From Ignavibacteriaceae bacterium (GTDB taxonomy: Bacteria; Bacteroidota; Ignavibacteria; Ignavibacteriales; Ignavibacteriaceae): DNA of 5,066 bases. The notes below the pieces were generated by a model. It was not told the DNA's origin and did not search any database. It was given only the letters and a program-made list of their open reading frames with translations. The position numbers and the translations under genes are program-made. Shown here in pieces: positions 1-5,066 of this stretch (position 1 is the stretch's first letter; each line of letters begins with the position of its first letter). The DNA is taken from NCBI GenBank assembly GCA_026193755.1, contig JAPHUI010000063.1:1-5066 (forward strand). The letters are read 5' to 3'.

Positions 1-2
1 TC

Positions 3-548
3 ACTGTTGCAGTTGAAATTGATCAGAAGAGCTACATTGAAGATTACCAGAGCCAGGGACTTGCCGATGAAGTTCTGCAAGCAAAATTATATTTACAGTT
101 AGGGCAGGGGATTACAGAAGATTTAGGTTTAAGTGCTTATGCGTTTTTAAGAAATAACCTCAGCGGCGGAAACCGTTACTTTACTTCTATCGATTACATC
201 TATTACGAGGAAGAACTCTTCAACGATATTTATTCAAACGAAGGAGTTGAAACCGGATTAACACTGTCTTATCTTTTTCTTCCAAACATTATGGGGAAAA
301 TTTCCGGAAGATATGAGGTTAGAAACTATACAGACCTTCCCGCTGCAGATGAAGAAGGAAATGAGCTTGAAGAAATGAGGAAGGATAATCAGTTTTCTGT
401 CGGCGCATCTATGGAATTTGGTTTGAGTCAGATTCTCAGCGGGCTCTATCTTTCTTTGAATTATAATTATATCAAAAACAACTCTAATGACTACTACTAC
501 GATTATAACAACCAGATATACTCAATTTCTTTAGGTTTTGATTTTTAG
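3..548 (+). CDS. Outer-membrane beta-barrel protein, C-terminal part (5' end outside window)
   Basis: The frame is open from the first complete codon at position 3 to a TAG stop at 546-548, giving 181 residues with no internal stop, so the gene starts upstream of the window. The ATG at 291 is internal and not a real start. The sequence shows amphipathic strands with alternating hydrophobic and polar residues separated by polar, Tyr/Asn/Asp-rich turns, for example VETGLTLSYLFL, FSVGASMEFGL, LYLSLNYNYIKN and the last strand IYSISLGFDF. Ending in Phe after a final amphipathic strand is the usual signal for BAM-dependent insertion of outer-membrane barrels. A very Tyr-rich loop, NDYYYDYNNQIY, precedes the last strand. 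I cannot name the family from this fragment; an upstream periplasmic or TPR domain is possible but not visible. It converges on the response-regulator gene, whose stop lies 82 bp away. Confidence 0.8.
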   Translation, partial: TVAVEIDQKSYIEDYQSQGLADEVLQAKLYLQLGQGITEDLGLSAYAFLRNNLSGGNRYFTSIDYIYYEEELFNDIYSNEGVETGLTLSYLFLPNIMGKISGRYEVRNYTDLPAADEEGNELEEMRKDNQFSVGASMEFGLSQILSGLYLSLNYNYIKNNSNDYYYDYNNQIYSISLGFDF

Positions 549-564
549 CTTGCCCTCAAACCAA

Positions 565-599
565 GACCGTCAGTCTGAGCTTGTCGAAGACTGACGGTC
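565..599. repeat. REP-like hairpin repeat, copy 1
   Basis: This is a perfect inverted repeat: GACCGTCAGTC at 565-575 pairs with GACTGACGGTC at 589-599, extended by one T-A pair, around a loop of about 11 nt containing GAGCTTGTCGA. The core CTGAGCTTGTCGAAG resembles dispersed extragenic palindromes that I remember from many bacterial genomes, where such elements are often linked to RAYT-type Y1 transposases. It lies between two convergent genes. No T-run follows on either strand, so it is not a standard intrinsic terminator, though it could protect mRNA 3' ends. The assignment as a dispersed repeat is inference until other genomic copies are found. Confidence 0.65.
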
Positions 600-623
600 A
601 CACTTCGACAGTCACAGTGTGAC
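597..623. repeat. REP-like hairpin repeat, copy 2 (opposite orientation)
   Basis: GTCACACT at 597-604 pairs with AGTGTGAC at 616-623 around an 11-nt loop. Read on the minus strand, the core is CTGTGACTGTCGAAG, which matches 12 of 15 positions of the core of copy 1 (CTGAGCTTGTCGAAG). The stem arms differ in sequence from those of copy 1, yet pairing is kept. The two copies are in opposite orientation and share the three bases GTC at 597-599, a compact pair like a BIME (two REP units head to head). The structure is directly visible; function is unknown. Confidence 0.6.
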
Positions 624-630
624 ATCGGAG

Positions 631-1995
631 TTAGTGCTTAATATTGTACTTCTTAAGCTTGTATCTTAAATTTCTTTCGGTTAAACCCAGTAGCTTTCCA
701 GCTTTAGTCTGATTGCCGCCGCTTTCCTGAAGTGCATCAAATATTAATTGTTTCTCAAGAGTTTCAACCTGTTCGGTGAGAGTTCCTTCTCCAGGAGCAG
801 TGATTGTCCTTTCTTCCTTGAATCCTTTTATGCTCATTGGAAGGTCGTTTAACGTGATTACTTTGCCGCGAGTTAATACAACGGCACGTTCAATTATGTT
901 TTCCAATTCGCGGACGTTTCCAGGATAATTGTATTTCATCAAAACGTCAGCTGCCTCTTTAGAAATTTCAACCGTATCTTTTTTATTTTCCTCACAGTAC
1001 TTTTTAATGAAACTCTCGATCATCGGCAGGACATCTTCTTTTCTTTCTCGCAACGGAGGAATTATTATTGAGACCACATTTAATCTATAATAAAGATCTT
1101 CTCTGAAAGTTCCGTTTTTTATTTTTTGCTCAAGGTTTTTGTTTGTAGCTGCGATAATTCTAACATCTACTTCAATATTATCTGTCCCCCCGACTCTTTC
1201 GAACTGGTGTTCCTGTAGAACGCGTAAAAGCTTTACCTGGATTGATTGAGGAATATCTCCGACTTCATCTAAAAAAAGTGTTCCACCATGTGCAATTTCG
1301 AACCTTCCTTTCTTCATTTTGTCCGCACCTGTATATGCACCTCTTTCATGTCCAAACAACTCGCTTTCAAGCAGAGTCTCTGTCAGTGCCGGAATATTCA
1401 CAGCGACAAACGGTGAATCTTTTCTTGAACTCATATAATGAATAGCTTTTGCAAGGACTTCCTTGCCCGTGCCGTTTTCTCCGGTAATTAAAACAGTTGC
1501 TTTACTGTCTGCAACCCTTGCAGCTACATTTATAACTTCCTCCATCTTTTGAGACTGAGAAACTATTGAAGATATTTTATACTTATCCTGAAGCTGCGTT
1601 TTTAATAATTGATTTTCAGATTTCAAATTTTTGTGTTCAATTATTCTGTCAATCATTAAATCAAGCTCATCGAGGTCAACAGGTTTTGAAATGTAATCGA
1701 AAGCACCGAGACGCATTGCTTTTACCGCGTTCTCAACTGTCCCGTATGCAGTAACAACCACAAAGCTTATTTTAGGGTTTATTTTTTTTACCTGTTCGAG
1801 AACTTCGATTCCATTCAAATCGGGCATTTTAAAATCAGAAAGAATTATATCCACAGGACTTCTTCCTGCGATCTCAACTCCTTCTTTGCCTGACGAGGCC
1901 GAAAAAATTTTGTAACCTTTTTTCTTCAGGTATCCGGTGAGAACATCTCTCTGCGCGGCTTCATCATCAATTACTAAAATGTTGTAATCTTTCAT
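631..1995 (-). CDS. Sigma-54-dependent response regulator, NtrC family
   Basis: This 454-residue protein has the full three-domain layout. The receiver domain (about 4-120) has the acidic pair Asp10/Asp11, phosphoacceptor Asp54, Thr82 and Lys104. The sigma-54 AAA+ domain (about 143-375) has Walker A GENGTGKE (172-179), GAYTGA (219-224, a Tyr variant of the sigma-54-contacting GAFTGA loop), Walker B GGTLFLDE (237-244), DVRIIAATN (277-285), FREDLYYRLN with arginine-finger candidates Arg298 and Arg304, and YPGNVRELEN (357-366). The Fis-type helix-turn-helix is at about 414-454 (GGNQTKAGKLLGLTERNLRYKL). It should bind enhancer-like DNA and use ATP hydrolysis to open promoters held by sigma-54 polymerase. 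The ATG overlaps the TGA of the upstream kinase gene as ATGA and has no clear Shine-Dalgarno, so translation is probably coupled. Length and motifs are normal for the family. The cognate signal is unknown. Confidence 0.96.
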   Translation of the reverse strand: MKDYNILVIDDEAAQRDVLTGYLKKKGYKIFSASSGKEGVEIAGRSPVDIILSDFKMPDLNGIEVLEQVKKINPKISFVVVTAYGTVENAVKAMRLGAFDYISKPVDLDELDLMIDRIIEHKNLKSENQLLKTQLQDKYKISSIVSQSQKMEEVINVAARVADSKATVLITGENGTGKEVLAKAIHYMSSRKDSPFVAVNIPALTETLLESELFGHERGAYTGADKMKKGRFEIAHGGTLFLDEVGDIPQSIQVKLLRVLQEHQFERVGGTDNIEVDVRIIAATNKNLEQKIKNGTFREDLYYRLNVVSIIIPPLRERKEDVLPMIESFIKKYCEENKKDTVEISKEAADVLMKYNYPGNVRELENIIERAVVLTRGKVITLNDLPMSIKGFKEERTITAPGEGTLTEQVETLEKQLIFDALQESGGNQTKAGKLLGLTERNLRYKLKKYNIKH

Positions 1996-4016
1996 TTTTG
2001 CGGTATTGTTATTTTAAATTTTGTGTATTTATTCACTTCGCTGAAAACTTCTATTGTTCCTTTATGTTCAGCAATAATTTTCTGCACGATGCTTAAACCC
2101 AAACCAGTCCCTTCCGGTTTTGTTGTGTAGTAGAGATCGAAAATCTTGTTCTTTATCTTTTCTGGAATTCCCTTACCATTGTCAGAAACTTCAATAATCA
2201 GTTTATCACTCTCATTAAAATAATTGATTTCTACCTTCCCGTTTTTATCAACGGCATAAATTGCATTCTGCACCAGGTTCATCAAAGACTGTTTTATAAG
2301 TTCCGGGTCAATCATCATTTCAAAGGATTGATCAGATAATTTTATTAATTGTGCGCCTTTCAACTTTGCCTGTTCTGAGAACAATCTGTAAATGTCTTCA
2401 AAGAATTCTTTCGTATTTACCTTTTTTAATTGGATATCAAGAGGTTTTGCATAGCTGAGAAACTGTGTGATAATTTTATTAATTCTCGTTACTTCGCTTC
2501 TTAAAAGGCTGGTAATACTGTGGTATTCATCAGATTCATTTTCAACTTTAAATTCTTTGTCAAGCCGTTGAGCAATCATTCCGATCGCATTAATTGGATT
2601 TCTAATCTCATGAGCCACACCTGATGCAAGTTCACCCATTGCAGAAAGCTTTTCTTTCCTTTTTGATTCTTCTTCAAGCTTACGGGCATCGGTTAAATCG
2701 TTTATTACAATTATGTAATTATCTTTACCATCATCATTTTTATTCCGTGTAAAGTTCAGATTAAGATACTTTACTTCAGCTTTAATGAAAGTATCAATCG
2801 AAACATCTGCACATTTATCATTTTTGTTTTTACAATATTCATCCAGTGATTTTGATATCACCGGAGATAATTCAGATAAATCTTTCTGTAAAACCTCGTC
2901 TTCATTTTTCTTAAAGAGTTGCTGAGACGATTTATTAAAAAGCGTGATCTTCATTTTGCTATCAAAAACAATCACGGCTTCGCCCATATTCTCAAGCACA
3001 GTCGATGTAAAAGTTTTGAACTTTTTAAATTCGTTTGAAACCGACTTAAGATTTTGTGTTGTAAAGATGATGCTGAGAATGATAACACCTATTGTAGCAA
3101 GAACCAGAGAAATAATAATCAGTCTTCTTACCATTCTGTCTTCGACTGCTCTGACATCATCAAGCGTTAATCCTATCCTGAAAATGCCTATCACTTGATT
3201 ATTATAAACAAGTCTTTTCACTGTTTCAAAAACCTCCTGATTTTTAAACTTATGAATTCTTGTAAAAATTTTATCAGAATTCATAGCGTTGCTTAAAAAG
3301 AGATCTGAAGCAATTGCACTCATTGTATCAACAGATGAGCCTGCTGCAAGTATACCAAGCGAATCCTGCAGAACAATGTATTCAATTCCCTGGTTATCTG
3401 AAATGTCCCTAATAATTTTTCCCAGCCCAATTCTTTTTCTGAAATCAAGGAATTCTTCAGCGTTCATATTAATTACAATCGCGCCTCTTTTATTTGCGCG
3501 CGCAACTGCAACAGCAAATCTTTGTCCTTCTGTAAACTCAGCTTCTTTGAGTCCGATAACATATTCATCCAAACCAGCTTTAAGTATCGGTTCAAGCTCA
3601 TCAGCTCTGTTGATATTTTCTTCACCGTGGGGATGGTCTTCTTCCGGGATTCTGCTGGAAAGAACTCTCATTCCGTTTTTGTCAAAAATATTTATTCTGA
3701 AAAGCGAGTTTTCTTTTCCGATCTCAATCAGTTTTTGCCGGGTAAGCACATTAAGACTATCAAGATTCCTGATAAGACGTGCATTATTAATTAATCTCTC
3801 TGCTACCAAGTCTTCAATCTCTTCGCTGGAGTTTAGAGCATTTATGCTGCTTTGGTTAACAGTTTCGATCAGTGATGAGGATTGCTCCGTTAGTAGATGA
3901 AGAATCTCACCCTTGCTTTGCCGAAGCTCTATAATAGCTGAGACTATCATCAGAGCTCCCACAATGAGAGCAACGGCTATGATAATCTTGGGCTGCAATT
4001 TATTTAGAAAATTCAT
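1992..4016 (-). CDS. Membrane sensor histidine kinase (Cache-like sensor, PAS, HisKA, HATPase)
   Basis: Counting from the ATG at 4016, the protein has 674 residues. TM1 is at about 11-29. An extracytoplasmic region of about 270 residues follows and looks like two tandem PAS/Cache-type modules (FRINIFDKNG near 106-115; IEYIVLQDSLGILAAG near 211-226). TM2 is at about 299-319 and a cytoplasmic PAS domain at about 336-445. The H-box MGELASGVAHEIRNP has phosphoacceptor His469. The ATPase domain shows the N-box NLVQNAIYA (Asn584), DNGKGIP (612-618), IFDLYYTTK and EGTGLGLSI (635-643). This is the NtrB/ZraS-like kinase type that pairs with NtrC-family regulators. It is first in the operon and overlaps the regulator by 4 bp, so the two are certainly partners. 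A TTG two codons upstream (4022) is in frame, but the ATG is preferred; neither has a strong Shine-Dalgarno. The ligand cannot be read from the sequence. An acidic/His patch EEDHPHGEE (125-133) is notable. Confidence 0.94.
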   Translation of the reverse strand: MNFLNKLQPKIIIAVALIVGALMIVSAIIELRQSKGEILHLLTEQSSSLIETVNQSSINALNSSEEIEDLVAERLINNARLIRNLDSLNVLTRQKLIEIGKENSLFRINIFDKNGMRVLSSRIPEEDHPHGEENINRADELEPILKAGLDEYVIGLKEAEFTEGQRFAVAVARANKRGAIVINMNAEEFLDFRKRIGLGKIIRDISDNQGIEYIVLQDSLGILAAGSSVDTMSAIASDLFLSNAMNSDKIFTRIHKFKNQEVFETVKRLVYNNQVIGIFRIGLTLDDVRAVEDRMVRRLIIISLVLATIGVIILSIIFTTQNLKSVSNEFKKFKTFTSTVLENMGEAVIVFDSKMKITLFNKSSQQLFKKNEDEVLQKDLSELSPVISKSLDEYCKNKNDKCADVSIDTFIKAEVKYLNLNFTRNKNDDGKDNYIIVINDLTDARKLEEESKRKEKLSAMGELASGVAHEIRNPINAIGMIAQRLDKEFKVENESDEYHSITSLLRSEVTRINKIITQFLSYAKPLDIQLKKVNTKEFFEDIYRLFSEQAKLKGAQLIKLSDQSFEMMIDPELIKQSLMNLVQNAIYAVDKNGKVEINYFNESDKLIIEVSDNGKGIPEKIKNKIFDLYYTTKPEGTGLGLSIVQKIIAEHKGTIEVFSEVNKYTKFKITIPQK

Positions 4017-4039
4017 ATTCAAAAGTAACCAGATTTAAA

Positions 4040-4054
4040 GCAAGATTGAATCCA
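4040..4054 (-). promoter_or_regulatory. Possible sigma-54 promoter for the kinase-regulator operon
   Basis: On the minus strand this reads TGGATTCAATCTTGC followed by T. The GG and GC dinucleotides are at the exact sigma-54 spacing and the -12 part TTGCT is perfect, but the CACG part after TGG is absent. The predicted start of transcription is near 4028, leaving a short leader of about 12 nt before the ATG at 4016. A competing weak sigma-70-like -10 (TATAGT, minus strand, 4056-4061) has no clear -35. The match is modest and could be chance. Confidence 0.3.
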
Positions 4055-4102
4055 AACTATATCCTGTCAGATTCATTCATATTAATAATGATTCATCATT
4101 TC

Positions 4103-4143
4103 TTCGTCCACATAGTCGAAGCCTTTCGTCCTTAAAGTCGAAG
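4103..4143. promoter_or_regulatory. Two tandem dyad sites, candidate enhancer (UAS) for the response regulator
   Basis: Two copies of TCGTCC-N4-AGTCGAAG lie at 4104-4121 and 4126-4143, 22 bp apart, about two helical turns. Each copy is itself a dyad: TTCG at 4103-4106 with CGAA at 4117-4120, and TTCG at 4125-4128 with CGAA at 4139-4142, with a matching inner C/G pair. Paired dyads on the same face of DNA about 100 bp upstream of a sigma-54 promoter are the usual binding target of dimeric NtrC-family activators, and the gene for one is adjacent. Assigning the sites to this regulator is inference. The shared GTCGAAG also occurs in the REP-like repeats at 565-623, so a repeat origin is the alternative. 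Confidence 0.5.
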
Positions 4144-4201
4144 TAGAAATATTAGCTAACGAAAAAATCGAATATCAGAATAAAATCAAAACTTTCCCTG
4201 T

Positions 4202-4216
4202 TGGCACACCCATTGA
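4202..4216 (+). promoter_or_regulatory. Sigma-54 (-24/-12) promoter of the secreted-protein gene
   Basis: The sequence TTGGCACACCCATTGA (4201-4216) matches the consensus YTGGCACG-N4-TTGC at 10 of 12 specified positions: the whole -24 part TTGGCAC, the exact spacing, and TTG of the -12 part. The two misses are A for G after CAC and A for the final C. Transcription should start near 4228, giving a leader of about 44 nt. A near match to the E. coli IHF consensus (AATCAA-N4-TT, 4184-4195) lies between this promoter and the dyad sites, but is weak evidence in an AT-rich spacer. Confidence 0.65.
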
Positions 4217-4257
4217 GTAAATCTTATAAAGCGTAACTAATTAAATCTTAAATATAT

Positions 4258-4264
4258 AAAAGGA
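4258..4264 (+). promoter_or_regulatory. Ribosome binding site of the secreted-protein gene
   Basis: AAAAGGA lies 7 nt before the ATG at 4272. It is a clear purine-rich Shine-Dalgarno, stronger than anything before the kinase or regulator starts, and it fixes the start codon. Confidence 0.7.
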
Positions 4265-4271
4265 AAAAAAA

Positions 4272-4970
4272 ATGGAAAGCAAAAAGAAAATCTCAGCGAT
4301 AATCACATTGGTAATAAGTGTGATTTTATTTTCCACGTTGATATATGCACAGAACGATCCTGTGAAGAACCAGGAAGAAAAACAAGTGCAGACACAACTT
4401 CAGGAAGAGAACCAGAATCAGGTTCAAAACCAGGTTCAGACAAAAAATGAAGGGGACCCACAGACCCACTTGAAAAACCAAACTCAAACCCGGACTAAAG
4501 AGCAAAGCAAAAACCAAGTAAAGGTTCAGACAAAGGAACAAAACAAGGTTCACGGCAGCGGTTTTGTTGATGCAAACGGTGATGGTTACAACGATAATGC
4601 ACCTGATGCTGACAAAGATGGTATTCCCAATGGAAGAGATGAAGATTATTCCGGTACGCAAAATAGAAAAGGAACAGATGGTCAAAAAGGATTTGTTGAT
4701 TTGAATAGCGATGGGATAAATGACAATGCTGTTGATTCAGATGGAGATGGAGTTCCAAACGGTCAGGATCCAGATTATGTAAAACCGAATGACGGAACTG
4801 GTCAGCAGAACAGAAATGGTAAAGGCAATAAGAATCATGGTAAAATGTGGGGACCAAACGACGGAACCGGTAATAATGGAATTGGTCCGAAAGATGGCAC
4901 AGGATACGGTAGTGGAAGCGGTTCAGGAAATTGTGACGGCACGGGTCAAAAAAGAGGCGGAAGAAAATAA
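4272..4970 (+). CDS. Exported DxDxDG-repeat protein with N/Q-rich segment and DGTG tail
   Basis: This protein has 232 residues. Residues 1-26 form a classic Sec signal peptide (MESKKK, hydrophobic core ISAIITLVISVILF, likely cleavage after IYA). Residues 27-92 are very rich in Gln, Asn, Lys and Glu with repeated NQVQ/VQTK units and are probably disordered or weakly coiled. Two copies of a 30-residue unit follow (97-126 and 140-169, 21 of 30 identical) with pattern GFVDxNxDG, NDNA, DxDxDGxPNGxDxDY. These resemble the calcium-binding loops of thrombospondin type 3 and dockerin-like repeats. The tail (170-232) is Gly-rich with four DGTG units, one Cys (Cys221 in NCDGTG) and a basic end QKRGGRK. 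I recall similar unnamed proteins in FCB-group genomes but know no function. It is divergent from the two-component operon, has its own sigma-54 promoter and terminator, and is monocistronic. Calcium binding is inferred from motif only. Confidence 0.85.
   Translation: MESKKKISAIITLVISVILFSTLIYAQNDPVKNQEEKQVQTQLQEENQNQVQNQVQTKNEGDPQTHLKNQTQTRTKEQSKNQVKVQTKEQNKVHGSGFVDANGDGYNDNAPDADKDGIPNGRDEDYSGTQNRKGTDGQKGFVDLNSDGINDNAVDSDGDGVPNGQDPDYVKPNDGTGQQNRNGKGNKNHGKMWGPNDGTGNNGIGPKDGTGYGSGSGSGNCDGTGQKRGGRK
4560..4778 (+). repeat. Two coding repeats of the DxDxDG unit (43-codon period)
   Basis: Unit 1 (4560-4649) and unit 2 (4689-4778) encode 30-residue segments with 21 identical positions, separated by a 13-residue Gly/Lys/Thr linker. 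Each unit carries two acidic loops: xNxDGxND (residues 102-108 and 145-151) and DxDxDGxPNG (112-121 and 155-164). All Asp and Gly positions expected for metal loops are kept, while the hydrophobic and spacer positions vary, which suggests an internal duplication under selection for the loops. Confidence 0.8.
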
Positions 4971-4990
4971 TTAGTTAGGGTTAATTACTG

Positions 4991-5019
4991 AGGACGACTG
5001 ACAACGGTCGTCCTTTTTT
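4991..5019 (+). terminator. Rho-independent terminator of the secreted-protein gene
   Basis: AGGACGAC at 4991-4998 pairs with GTCGTCCT at 5007-5014. A G-T wobble and a G-C pair close the stem to 10 bp around an ACAA tetraloop, and a run of six T (5014-5019) follows. It starts 20 bp after the stop codon. The run is on the plus strand, so it terminates the 4272-4970 transcript and supports a single-gene unit. Confidence 0.9.
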
Positions 5020-5034
5020 ATTATCAGCAGTTAA

Positions 5035-5057
5035 AATTAAGTAGGGCACTACTAATT
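5035..5057. other. Small imperfect hairpin in the end region
   Basis: AATT-A-AGTAG, GGCA, CTACT-AATT can form a 9-bp stem with one bulged A and a GGCA loop. It lies after the terminator with no T-run, so it may be an operator or leader of a gene beyond the window, or chance in AT-rich DNA. Nothing else is supportable in 5020-5066; an ATG at 5058 has only three codons visible. Confidence 0.25.
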
Positions 5058-5066
5058 ATGAATAAA

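Noticed and set aside
3289..3900. 203-codon open frame on the plus strand
   Set aside because: It is antisense to the kinase gene, has a Ser/Leu/Ile-rich composition typical of a reverse-frame shadow, lacks a ribosome site and shows no domain. The kinase frame is strongly supported by motifs.
4020..4022. TTG as kinase start
   Set aside because: It would only add two residues; the ATG at 4014-4016 is the more usual start and neither has a better ribosome site. It remains possible.
4056..4061. TATAGT as a sigma-70 -10 box for the kinase operon
   Set aside because: No -35-like hexamer lies at 16-18 bp, and the match is easily found by chance in AT-rich DNA.
4070..4100. GATTCAT direct repeat (4070 and 4090)
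   Set aside because: It is a 7-bp match in AT-rich sequence at 20-bp spacing with no dyad symmetry and no link to a known site; too weak to call.
4326..4857. Two minus-strand open frames (119 and 120 codons) opposite the secreted-protein gene
   Set aside because: Their Leu/Val/Phe-rich or His/Leu-rich sequences are the mirror of Gln/Asn/Asp-rich codons on the other strand. The plus-strand gene has a signal peptide, ribosome site, promoter and terminator.
4560..4967. CRISPR-like or mobile tandem repeat
   Set aside because: The repetition is at the protein level within one open frame, with diverged DNA and no uniform spacers.
4789..4974. 61-codon plus-strand frame inside the 3' end of the secreted-protein gene
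   Set aside because: It is an out-of-phase overlap in repetitive GGA/GAT sequence with no Shine-Dalgarno and no recognisable features.
5044..5058. GGGCAC-containing stretch as a second sigma-54 promoter near the end
   Set aside because: The -24 part lacks the leading T and the -12 part has no TTGC or close variant at the needed spacing.

Overview
The window looks like chromosomal DNA from an AT-rich, Gram-negative, free-living bacterium. It has an outer-membrane beta-barrel C-terminus ending in Phe, a sigma-54 two-component system with no close enteric match, weak Shine-Dalgarno signals at some starts, and a secreted protein with DxDxDG repeats followed by DGTG repeats. From memory of the protein style I would place it in the Bacteroidota/Ignavibacteriota (FCB) group. 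That placement is inference, not something shown by a marker gene.

Layout: (1) 3-548, plus strand: the 3' end of a gene for an outer-membrane beta-barrel protein that begins before the window. (2) 549-630: a convergent intergenic gap holding two inverted, overlapping hairpin repeats of REP-like type. They have different stem sequences but a shared TGTCGAAG motif. (3) 631-4016, minus strand: a two-gene operon. The promoter-proximal gene is a membrane sensor histidine kinase (1992-4016) and the distal gene is an NtrC-type sigma-54-dependent response regulator (631-1995). They overlap by an ATGA stop/start. (4) 4017-4271: a divergent regulatory region. It contains a good sigma-54 promoter (-24/-12) facing right, a weaker sigma-54-like element facing left, and between them two dyad-symmetric sites of the same sequence family spaced 22 bp apart. 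(5) 4272-4970, plus strand: a small exported protein with an N/Q/K-rich segment, two calcium-loop-like repeats and a DGTG-rich tail, with a strong intrinsic terminator at 4991-5019. (6) 5020-5066: a short tail with a small imperfect hairpin and no supportable gene.

Working model (inference): the kinase senses a signal outside the cytoplasm, phosphorylates the regulator at Asp54, and the regulator binds the paired sites at 4103-4143. From there it activates sigma-54 polymerase at the promoter of the secreted protein and possibly at its own operon. The secreted DxDxDG protein would then be a dedicated output of this two-component system. This layout of divergent regulator, enhancer sites and sigma-54-driven exported protein is the most interesting point in the window.
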